Shown here: positions 8,121 to 15,232 of the stretch, in pieces
How positions within the stretch are numbered: position 1 is the first letter of the stretch
Layout of the letters: each line of letters opens with the position of its first letter
From: Nocardia alba NBRC 108234
Lineage (GTDB): Bacteria; Actinomycetota; Actinomycetes; Mycobacteriales; Mycobacteriaceae
NCBI RefSeq assembly: GCF_001612665.1
Contig: NZ_BDAX01000034.1
Span: forward strand, 62,001-126,000
Reading direction: 5' to 3'
Length of the DNA stretch: 64,000 nucleotides
Program-made: the position numbers and the translations under genes
The notes under the pieces: model-generated
The model's input: only the letters and a program-made list of their open reading frames with translations
Told to the model about the DNA's origin: nothing
Databases searched by the model: none

Positions 8121-8285
8121 GATGTGACACCTTATCCGCCGCCGGACCGACGACGCGGCGCCGGGCCGCGACGCGCGCAAGCTGGTCGGGGTCCACCGCG
8201 GTCCGAACGGGCGGTCATAGGGTGTCGACAGCTCTGCTCTGCCAGCACGTACCGAATCGTTCGCGCCGAAGGGATATGGGTTGTC

Positions 8286-9158
8286 GTGAAGGTCTCGAGG
8301 CACTGGAAACACCTGGCCGCCGCCGTAGTGGCGGCGGCCGCGCTGACCGGCACCACCGTCGGTCCGGCCGCCGCGGAAGCCGATGTGGCGGCCCTCTACA
8401 ACTCGGCCCAGCGGCACTTCACCGACGGTGACGACGCCGCGGGACGCGCCGACCTGCGTGCGCTCATCGCCGCCGATCCGCAGGATGTCGACGCGCTCGC
8501 GCTGCAGGCGATCTGGTCGCACTACGCGGGCGACGCGGCGGCGGTCGGTGACGCCCTCGCCCGGCTCGGTGGGATCGACGCGGGCATGGCGGCGGGTACC
8601 AACCACGTACTGCACGCGGTGACCGCGGCCGCCGCCACCCTGCCCAACCCGCTACCCGCGCTGGTCGGTCCGCAGACCGGCATCGTGGTCCTCGGCTACG
8701 GGCTGCTGCCCGACGGCGCGCTGCGGCCCGAGCTGGAGAACCGGCTCTCCGCGGCGTGGTTGCAGGCGATCGCCGCCCCGTTCTCACCGGTCGTCGTGAC
8801 CGGCGGCAATCCACAGAACGGCATCTCCGAGGCCGAGGCGATGCGGCGCTGGCTGGTGGCGCGAGGGCTGCCGGGCGATCGCGTCCACGTGGAGGATCGG
8901 GCCGGGTCGACAGTGCAGAACGCACTGTTCAGCACGCGACTGCTGCGCGATCTCGGCGCGACCAGCGCGGTGGTGGTGACCTCACCGAATCACATCCGGC
9001 GCGCGGTCGCCGACTTCATCGTCGCGGGGACGACCGTGGTCGGCGCGATGACCTCGCTCGAACAGCTGGTTTCCCAGTTGCCCCCGCCCCCGCGCAACGC
9101 CCAGCGCGGGATCTATCTCGACGCGACCCGCACCTTCGAACTCGATACCGCGCGCTGA
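8286..9158 (+). CDS. Secreted YdcF-like (DUF218) protein
   Basis: 290 aa from GTG 8286 (GAAGGGA upstream). It has a signal peptide (residues about 8-30, ending PAAAEA), then a short helical region reminiscent of a TPR pair (LYNSAQRHFTDGDDAAGRAD). The DUF218/YdcF domain follows: GIVVLGYGLLPDGALRPELE, VVVTGGNPQNGISEAEAM, and EDRAGSTVQNALFSTRLL. SanA/YdcF proteins are linked to envelope integrity, and the domain binds nucleotide cofactors in E. coli YdcF. The exact reaction is unknown. It is divergent from folD with a 165-bp gap and has no operon partner. Confidence 0.8.
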   Translation: MKVSRHWKHLAAAVVAAAALTGTTVGPAAAEADVAALYNSAQRHFTDGDDAAGRADLRALIAADPQDVDALALQAIWSHYAGDAAAVGDALARLGGIDAGMAAGTNHVLHAVTAAAATLPNPLPALVGPQTGIVVLGYGLLPDGALRPELENRLSAAWLQAIAAPFSPVVVTGGNPQNGISEAEAMRRWLVARGLPGDRVHVEDRAGSTVQNALFSTRLLRDLGATSAVVVTSPNHIRRAVADFIVAGTTVVGAMTSLEQLVSQLPPPPRNAQRGIYLDATRTFELDTAR

Positions 9159-9216
9159 GTCGTCGCGCCACCACCGGCAGCATTAATTCGGTTGCCCGGT
9201 CAGGAACAATCGGCGC

Positions 9217-10023
9217 ATGAGTGGTTCCGGTTTTCCCGACGTGGTCGTCGAGTTGCGGCGCGCGGGATGTGTGTTCGCCGAAGACGAGGCCGCGCTGTTG
9301 ATCGAGGCGGCGGGCAGCGACCCTGCGCGTCTGGACGCACTGGTCGGACAGCGGGTTTCGGGTACTCCGCTCGAATACCTGCTCGGCTGGGTGGAATTCC
9401 GGGGGCTGCGGGTGGGGGTGCGTCCCGGTGTTTTCGTGCCGCGCCGGCGCACGGCGTTCCTGGTGGATCAGGCGGTCGACGGCGTCGCGCCGGGCACGAC
9501 GCGGCTCTGCGTGGTCGACCTGTGTTGTGGCTGTGGGGCACTCGGGCTCAGCGCGGCGACCGAGCTCACCGCGCGCGGGTGCGAGGTCGAGCTCGTCGCC
9601 GCCGATATCGACCCCGTCGCCGTCGCGTGCGCGCGCGAGAATCTCACGCCGCTGAGCGCACCGGTGTTCGCCGGTGATCTGTTCGACGCGCTACCGGGTG
9701 ACCTGCGCGGGCGCATCGACCTGTTGCTCGCGAACACACCGTATGTGCCGAGTGCCCGCGTCGCGGATCTGCCGCCGGAGGCGCGCGAGCACGAGCCGCT
9801 CACCGCGCTCGACGGTGGCGCGGATGGGCTCGATGTGTTCCGCCGGGTCGCGCAGGGAGCGGCCGTGTGGCTGGCGCCCGGCGGCACGGTCGTGGTGGAA
9901 ACCGGTGCGGGGCAGATAGATACGGCGTGTTCGGTGCTGTCCGCGCACGGTCTCGAACCTCGCGTCGCGGAGTCCGAGGAGCACTACGCCACGGTGGTTC
10001 TCGGCACCCGGGATCCGCGCTGA
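9217..10023 (+). CDS. PrmC/HemK-related putative protein N5-glutamine methyltransferase
   Basis: 268-aa SAM-dependent methyltransferase of the PrmC-related group found in actinobacteria alongside the true PrmC. An N-terminal substrate-binding half (residues 1-80, PLEYLLGWVEFRGLRVGV, FVPRRRTAFLVD) resembles HemK. The SAM site is VVDLCCGCGALGLSAA with AADIDPVAV. The catalytic motif reads NTPYVP instead of the NPPY of release-factor methylases, so the substrate may differ from RF1/RF2. The end has a typical LAPGGTVVVETG strand. The neighbours give no clue to the substrate. Confidence 0.8.
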   Translation: MSGSGFPDVVVELRRAGCVFAEDEAALLIEAAGSDPARLDALVGQRVSGTPLEYLLGWVEFRGLRVGVRPGVFVPRRRTAFLVDQAVDGVAPGTTRLCVVDLCCGCGALGLSAATELTARGCEVELVAADIDPVAVACARENLTPLSAPVFAGDLFDALPGDLRGRIDLLLANTPYVPSARVADLPPEAREHEPLTALDGGADGLDVFRRVAQGAAVWLAPGGTVVVETGAGQIDTACSVLSAHGLEPRVAESEEHYATVVLGTRDPR

Positions 10024-10077
10024 TCGTTCGGCCGCCACCCACCGAGCGAGCGCCCGCGCGGACCTCGCACCGAATGC

Positions 10078-10905
10078 CTACTTGCGGCCGGTGAACTGAT
10101 CCATCGAGTGGTACACGCCCACCGCGTTGAGGTACAGGTCGCGCACCTTGATCGGCAGCAGACCGGTGAGCGCCCGGTTCATCCGTGAGGTCCACGGCAG
10201 CACCACCAGGGCGCCGCCCTTCTTCATCTCCGACCACGAGGTATCCACGACATCGTGCTGCTCGAGCATCGGTGTGAACAGAATGCCCTTCGCGCCCTCG
10301 AACATGCCGGTGTTGATGTAGGTGGGGCAGACCGTGGTGACCTTCACGTGATCGTGGCCCGCCTGCTCGAGCTCTAGGCGTACCGAATCCGACCACCCGA
10401 GCGCGGCCCACTTCGACCCCGCGTACACGGCCATGCGCGGGTTGGCGACCAGTCCGGCCGACGACGCGATATTGAGCACACGCGCCTGGCTCGTACCGGC
10501 GACCATGCCCGCGAGGAACTCCAGGGTGACATACATCGGGGCCAACGAGTTGATCGCCATCGTCTTGTCGATATCGGCGCGGTTCTCGGTTTCCCAGAAG
10601 TAGGTGTTGCCGCGCACGATGCCCGCGTTGTTGACGAGGATGTCGATGCCGCCGACTTCCTTGCGCACCGCCTCGCCCGCCTCGCGGATCGAGTCCTGCG
10701 AGGACACATCCACCACGTAGTGGTGCACCTTGCCGCCCGCGGCGGTCAGCTGCGTCGCGGTCTCGCGCAGCGCCAGCTCGTTGATATCCCACAGGACCAC
10801 CGCGTCGGCGCCTTCGGCAACGGCCTTCTCGGCGAACAACTTTCCGAGTCCCATCGCCGCGCCGGTGATGAGGACCCGCTTGCCTGCGACCGTTTCCAAC
10901 TTCAT
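10078..10905 (-). CDS. SDR family NAD(P)-dependent oxidoreductase
   Basis: 275-aa classical short-chain dehydrogenase. The cofactor motif TGAAMGLG is near residue 15, NNAG near 92, and the catalytic triad Ser (NIASSAGL), Tyr and Lys (YAGSK) are all in place. The C-terminus extends past the core (LPIKVRDLYLNAVGVYHSM), as in membrane-associated retinol or hydroxysteroid dehydrogenase-like SDRs. It lies 40 bp downstream of the aldehyde dehydrogenase gene on the same strand, so the two are probably co-transcribed and may act on successive alcohol and aldehyde intermediates under the TetR gene upstream. Confidence 0.87.
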   Translation of the reverse strand: MKLETVAGKRVLITGAAMGLGKLFAEKAVAEGADAVVLWDINELALRETATQLTAAGGKVHHYVVDVSSQDSIREAGEAVRKEVGGIDILVNNAGIVRGNTYFWETENRADIDKTMAINSLAPMYVTLEFLAGMVAGTSQARVLNIASSAGLVANPRMAVYAGSKWAALGWSDSVRLELEQAGHDHVKVTTVCPTYINTGMFEGAKGILFTPMLEQHDVVDTSWSEMKKGGALVVLPWTSRMNRALTGLLPIKVRDLYLNAVGVYHSMDQFTGRK

Positions 10906-10945
10906 TTCGCTACCTACCCCTGCTCGTTCCGCTACTTCTGGCCCA

Positions 10946-12520
10946 CTACTTCTGACGCAGTGTCTTCATGACACCGAAGACCACCGTCATCGTCTTGGCC
11001 CACATCTGCTCGGACATGCCGGGCAGCGGGGCGATCGGCAGCAGCCGCTGCACCGCGATGGTCTGGGTGTCGATGTACTTCAGCAGGCCTTCGGGCCCGT
11101 GGCGACGCCCCTGACCGGAGATGCCGAGACCACCCGAGGGCGCGTCGACGCTGCCCCAGGCGGCGCTGAAGCCCTCGTTCACATTCACCGAACCGGCCTT
11201 GATCCGGGCGGCGATCTCCTTGCCCCGGTTCGCGTCCCGGCTCCACACACTGGCGTTGAGGCCGTAGGCGGTATCGTTGGCCGCCTCGACGGCGGCATCG
11301 TCGGAGGCCACCTTGTACACCGAGACGACCGGGCCGAAGGTCTCCTCGCGGTAGACCGTCATGCCGGGCGCCACGTCGGCGAGCACTGTGGGCTCGTAGA
11401 AGTACGGGCCCAGATCGGGGCGGGCACGGCCACCGGCGAGTACCTTGGCGCCCTTGGCGACCGCGTCGTCGACGTGCCCGCTGACGGTGTCGAGCTGGCG
11501 CTGGAAGGTCAGCGAACCCATGTCCCGGCTGTAGTCGAGTTCCCCGCCGAGCGACATGTTCTTGACGTTGCCGACGAATTCCGCGACGAACTGGTCGTAG
11601 ACCGTGGCGTCGACGTAGATGCGTTCCATCGACTCGCACAGCTGACCGGCCGACGAGAAGCACGCGCGCACAGCCAGTTTCGCGGCCTTGGAGACGTCGG
11701 CGTCGGCCAGCACGAGCAGCGGGTTCTTGCCACCGAGCTCGAGGGAGTAGCCGATCAGGCGCTCACCGGCCTGCTGGGCGATGGTCCGGCCGGTGGCGCT
11801 GGAACCGGTGTAGTCGACGTAGTCGGCGCGCGCGATCACCTCGCCACCGATCTCGCGGCCGCGGCCGAGCACCGCCTGCCACAGACCCCGCGGCAGCCCG
11901 GCCCGCTCGGCGGCGTCGATGGCCCACAGGGCGGTGAGCGCCGTCTGGTTGTCGGGGCGCGCGATGACCGCGTTGCCCGCGAGCAGGGCGGGCAGCGCGT
12001 CGGAGGCCGCCAGGGCCAGGGGGTAGTTCCACGGCGAGATGACCGCGACGACGCCCTTGGGACGGTGGCGCACCTCGACCGAGGTGAGCACCGGCAGCAC
12101 GCCGCGCGGCTTGCGGTCGGCGAGCAGCTTGGGTGCGACGGTGGCGTAGTAGCGCGCGTTGAGCGCCACGTCGGCGATCTCGTCGAAGGCGTGCGGACGG
12201 GACTTGCCGGTCTCGGTCTGCACGATGTCGAGGATGGTGTCCTGCTCGGCGAGCACGATGTCGTGGAAGCGGCGCACGATCTCGGCGCGCTGCTTCACCC
12301 CGACCTTGGCCCAGTCGCGCTGCGCGTGCCGGGCGACGGCGAAGGCACGCTCGATGTCGGCGACCGAGGACTGCGGCAGGTCGCCGATCTTGTGGCCGGT
12401 CGCCGGGGCGAAGACCGCGACCGACGGCGCGCCGCCGGCGACGCCGCGATCGAACAGGGGCTTGACCAACGCGGTGGGCAGCGCGGTGGGTTCGGCGGTC
12501 AGCTCGGGGGCTGTCGTCAT
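10946..12520 (-). CDS. gabD2: Succinate-semialdehyde dehydrogenase-like aldehyde dehydrogenase (GabD2 type)
   Basis: 524-aa NAD(P) aldehyde dehydrogenase. It shows the cofactor region ISPWNYPLALAASDALPAL, catalytic Glu in LELGGKNPL, nucleophile Cys in ACFSSAGQLCESMERIYVD, and EETFGPVVSVYKV. The pattern FSSAGQLC.S.ERIYV and the tail GRRHGPEGLLKY match the actinobacterial succinic-semialdehyde dehydrogenase group (M. tuberculosis GabD2, Rv1731). The true aldehyde in vivo is not certain. It is first in a two-gene operon with the SDR and diverges from a TetR gene across a 148-bp region with a perfect palindrome. Confidence 0.8.
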   Translation of the reverse strand: MTTAPELTAEPTALPTALVKPLFDRGVAGGAPSVAVFAPATGHKIGDLPQSSVADIERAFAVARHAQRDWAKVGVKQRAEIVRRFHDIVLAEQDTILDIVQTETGKSRPHAFDEIADVALNARYYATVAPKLLADRKPRGVLPVLTSVEVRHRPKGVVAVISPWNYPLALAASDALPALLAGNAVIARPDNQTALTALWAIDAAERAGLPRGLWQAVLGRGREIGGEVIARADYVDYTGSSATGRTIAQQAGERLIGYSLELGGKNPLLVLADADVSKAAKLAVRACFSSAGQLCESMERIYVDATVYDQFVAEFVGNVKNMSLGGELDYSRDMGSLTFQRQLDTVSGHVDDAVAKGAKVLAGGRARPDLGPYFYEPTVLADVAPGMTVYREETFGPVVSVYKVASDDAAVEAANDTAYGLNASVWSRDANRGKEIAARIKAGSVNVNEGFSAAWGSVDAPSGGLGISGQGRRHGPEGLLKYIDTQTIAVQRLLPIAPLPGMSEQMWAKTMTVVFGVMKTLRQK

Positions 12521-12587
12521 TGTCGGCCCTTCTCCTCAACAGGATGGATCGCGCGGAACGGACCACGCACGTTCAGATTATTTACTG

Positions 12588-12599
12588 AACACTAGTGTT
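12588..12599. promoter_or_regulatory. Perfect 12-bp palindrome, TetR operator candidate
   Basis: AACACTAGTGTT is self-complementary and sits in an AT-rich island between the divergent aldehyde dehydrogenase (12520) and TetR (12669). On the minus strand it lies just upstream of a TAAATA-like -10, so binding would block the operon promoter. Confidence 0.6.
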
Positions 12600-12668
12600 A
12601 GATTAATGCTGACGCCCGGGTTCGTGTCAAGCTTTCCCGGTGCGATCACCGACGGTGCGGGAGGTGCG

Positions 12669-13349
12669 ATGACCGAGGAATCGACGGCGGTCCGTCGTGG
12701 ACGCCCGCCGCAGACCCAGGAGCAAGCCGAGGAGGTCAGGGCCAGGATCGTCGAGGCGACCGCCGCGGTGTTCGCCCGCACCGGCTCGCGCGGGTTGAGC
12801 GTCGCCCAGATCATCGAAGAGGCCGGGCTGGCCAGGCCCACGTTCTACCGCTATTTCGGCAATGCGTCCGAGCCGCTGCACGCGGTTCTCGACGCATCCA
12901 ACGACGGGCTCGTCGGCGGCATCCGCGAGGCGCTCGCGGGCACCGACGAACCGGTCCAGCTGGGCATCCGGCTGATCGACGCGTACGTGGACTGGGCGCG
13001 CGGGCACGGCCCGATGCTGCGGCCCCTGTTCGCCGAGCTGCACGATCCCGGCTCGGTCGTCTCGGGCTATCGCGAACGCGCACTCGACGACATTCGCGAC
13101 CTGGTGCGCAAAACCTTCGGCGAACTCGGACGCCCGATCCCCGCGCCACTGGACCTGGACGCGGCGCTGCACGTGTGCGAGTACATCGTCTACCGGCTCA
13201 GCGCGGGCAGCGAGCCGGGCAGCGATCCCGATCCGGCGCTGGCGTCCGAGGCCAGGGTGACCATGATCCGCGTCCTGCTGGTCACCCTCGGCACCCGCGA
13301 CGATCTCGCCTACGCGATGGAACTACCCGGCCTGTTCGCCGACCCGTAG
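12669..13349 (+). CDS. TetR family transcriptional regulator
   Basis: 226 aa from ATG 12669, which has GGGAGGTG upstream; an in-frame ATG at 12606 overlaps the promoter region and is less likely. The N-terminal HTH spans residues about 18-65 (RARIVEATAAVFARTGSRGL, SVAQIIEEAGLARPTFYRYF), preceded by a basic RRGRPP arm. The C-terminal ligand domain is unremarkable. It is divergent from the aldehyde dehydrogenase/SDR operon and presumably represses it through the AACACTAGTGTT palindrome. The inducer is unknown, possibly an aldehyde or acyl compound. Confidence 0.87.
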   Translation: MTEESTAVRRGRPPQTQEQAEEVRARIVEATAAVFARTGSRGLSVAQIIEEAGLARPTFYRYFGNASEPLHAVLDASNDGLVGGIREALAGTDEPVQLGIRLIDAYVDWARGHGPMLRPLFAELHDPGSVVSGYRERALDDIRDLVRKTFGELGRPIPAPLDLDAALHVCEYIVYRLSAGSEPGSDPDPALASEARVTMIRVLLVTLGTRDDLAYAMELPGLFADP

Positions 13350-13410
13350 CGATTCGCGAGTCCACACAGAATCTCCACATGTGGCGCCGCAACCCTCCAC
13401 ACCCGCTCGC

Positions 13411-13416
13411 TAGGGT
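13411..13416 (+). promoter_or_regulatory. -10 hexamer of a predicted leaderless transcript (response regulator)
   Basis: TAGGGT fits the actinobacterial TANNNT -10 and ends 7 nt before the ATG at 13424, so transcription should begin at the start codon. No Shine-Dalgarno is present. A 10-bp palindrome CCACATGTGG (13375-13384) lies about 27 bp upstream and could bind the regulator. Confidence 0.5.
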
Positions 13417-13423
13417 TCCCACC

Positions 13424-14125
13424 ATGGACAACAGTGGGGGCGGAACAGGACCGGCGGCCCGCCGGATCCTGGTGGTCGACGACGAGGTGACGATCGCCGA
13501 GTCCGTGGCCGCGCGGTTGCGGGCCGAAGGGTTCACCGTCGACCTGGCACACGACGGTCCCGCCGCGGTGGCGGCGGCGCTGGCGACCGAACCCGATCTG
13601 GTGGTTCTCGACGTCATGTTGCCCGGGTTCGACGGGCTGGAGGTGTGCCGTCGGATCCAAGCCGAGCGCCACATACCGGTCCTCATGCTCACCGCGCGCA
13701 CCGACGAGACAGACCAGCTCGTCGGGCTCGGCGTCGGCGCCGACGACTATCTCACCAAGCCGTTCTCGATGCGGGTGCTCGCCGCGCGGGTGCACGCGCT
13801 GTTGCGGCGGGTGGATCGGGCCGCCGAGCGTGGGGACTCCAGCATCGTCGTCGGTGATCTGCGGATAGATCTCGCCGAGCGGCGGGTGTGGCGGGGTGAC
13901 ACCGAAGCACGGCTCACCCCACTGGAATTCGACCTGCTGACCCGGCTCGCACAACGTCCGAGGGCGGTGCTGGCCAGGGAGCGCCTGCTCGAGGACATCT
14001 GGGACTGGTCCGACGCGGCGGGCACGCGCGCGGTGGATTCGCATGTGAAAGCGTTGCGGCGCAAGCTCGGCGCCGATCTCATCCGCACCGTGCACGGTGT
14101 CGGGTACGCCTTGGACGCCCGATGA
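13424..14125 (+). CDS. OmpR/PhoB-family response regulator
   Basis: 233-aa response regulator. The receiver domain (residues about 14-125) has the acidic pair Asp19/Asp20, phospho-acceptor Asp63 (VVLDVMLPG), the Thr of LMLTART and Lys112 (DDYLTKPF). A winged-helix output domain follows (residues about 140-230: LTPLEFDLLTRLAQRP, DSHVKALRRKLG, IRTVHGVGYAL). The gene stop overlaps the kinase start (ATGA at 14122), so translation is coupled. The downstream membrane protein is probably part of the same operon. A -10 box 7 nt before the ATG suggests a leaderless mRNA. Confidence 0.92.
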   Translation: MDNSGGGTGPAARRILVVDDEVTIAESVAARLRAEGFTVDLAHDGPAAVAAALATEPDLVVLDVMLPGFDGLEVCRRIQAERHIPVLMLTARTDETDQLVGLGVGADDYLTKPFSMRVLAARVHALLRRVDRAAERGDSSIVVGDLRIDLAERRVWRGDTEARLTPLEFDLLTRLAQRPRAVLARERLLEDIWDWSDAAGTRAVDSHVKALRRKLGADLIRTVHGVGYALDAR

Positions 14126-15159
14126 CGGCCCCCGACCGCTCGACGGAGTGGATGGATCGAATCGCCGATGTGCTGCCGCGGCCGTTGGACCGGCTGCGGT
14201 CGATCAAGCTCAAGCTGGCCGTCTTGATGTTGTGTTCGGGCGGTGTGGCATTCGGGTACTTCCGGCTGAAGATCGGCTGGCTGCCGCCGCGTACCACAGT
14301 GGCCGCGTTCGGGATCGCGTTGCTCACCTCGCAGTTCCTGGCCCACGGCATCACCCGGCCACTGCGCGAGATGACGGCGGCGGCGCGACGAATGGCCCAC
14401 GGCGACTACAGCTTCCGGGTGCGGGCGTCCTCGCGCGACGAAGTGGGTCAGCTCGCGACCGCCTTCAATCAGATGGCCGCCGACCTGGCGGCTGCCGACC
14501 GGCAGCGCCGTGACCTGATCGCCAATGTGTCCCACGAGCTGCGCACGCCGGTGACCGCGCTGCACGCCGTGCTGGAGAACCTGGTCGACGGGGTGAGCGA
14601 GCCCGACCCGGCGACGCTGCGCACCGCGCTGGCCCAGACCGAACGGCTCGGCCTGCTCGTCTCGGAACTGCTCGACCTGTCCAGCATCGAAGCGGGCGCC
14701 TTCACCCTCGATCGCGAAAACCTCCCGCTGGCACCGCTGTTGGCGGAGGTGATCGCCGAGGCCGAGGTGATGACCGCCGCGCTCGGTCGCGGTGTCCGGT
14801 TCACCACCTCGATCGAATCCGCCACCGCGACCGTGTTCGCCGACCGGGCCCGCCTGCACCAGGTGCTGTTCAACCTGGTCGACAACGCCGCCAGGCACGG
14901 CCCCTCCGGGGGCGAGGTCCGCATCTCGGCGGCGGCCCGCCCCGAGGGGACCGTGCTCGAGATCCAGGACGACGGCCCCGGCATCCCGGAATCCGAACGC
15001 GCCACCGTCTTCGACCGTTTCACCCGTGGTGGCCGCACCGACGGCGGCGGCACGGGTCTGGGCCTGGCCATCGCCCGCTGGGTGATCGACCTGCACGGCG
15101 GCACCATCGCCGTCGCCGACCCCGGCTCTCGCATGCGGGTCGTGCTCCCCCCGAACTGA
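14122..15159 (+). CDS. Sensor histidine kinase with almost no extracellular domain
   Basis: 345-aa HisKA kinase. Two membrane helices (about residues 31-47 and 56-75) are separated by only about 8 residues, so there is no periplasmic sensor. A HAMP domain follows (THGITRPLREMTAAARRMAHG style), then the phosphorylation site His138 in NVSHELRTP, and the ATPase boxes N (NLVDNAARH), G1 (DDGPGIP), F (VFDRFTRG) and G2 (GGTGLGLAI). This topology is typical of intramembrane-sensing kinases that respond through another membrane protein. The next gene encodes a large DUF4173 membrane protein, a plausible partner. It overlaps the response regulator gene by 4 bp. Confidence 0.92.
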   Translation: MTAPDRSTEWMDRIADVLPRPLDRLRSIKLKLAVLMLCSGGVAFGYFRLKIGWLPPRTTVAAFGIALLTSQFLAHGITRPLREMTAAARRMAHGDYSFRVRASSRDEVGQLATAFNQMAADLAAADRQRRDLIANVSHELRTPVTALHAVLENLVDGVSEPDPATLRTALAQTERLGLLVSELLDLSSIEAGAFTLDRENLPLAPLLAEVIAEAEVMTAALGRGVRFTTSIESATATVFADRARLHQVLFNLVDNAARHGPSGGEVRISAAARPEGTVLEIQDDGPGIPESERATVFDRFTRGGRTDGGGTGLGLAIARWVIDLHGGTIAVADPGSRMRVVLPPN

Positions 15160-15232
15160 TCCACCGACCGACTCACCCTCCCGGCCCCTTCGGTGCCGGG
15201 ACGACTCCGCACACCTCCAGGAGGGGAAACCC

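Noticed and set aside
10730..12595. A 621-codon open frame antisense to the aldehyde dehydrogenase gene
   Set aside because: It has no recognisable domain and consists of the Arg/Gly/Val/Asp-rich shadow typical of high-GC genes; the minus-strand frame has full dehydrogenase motifs.
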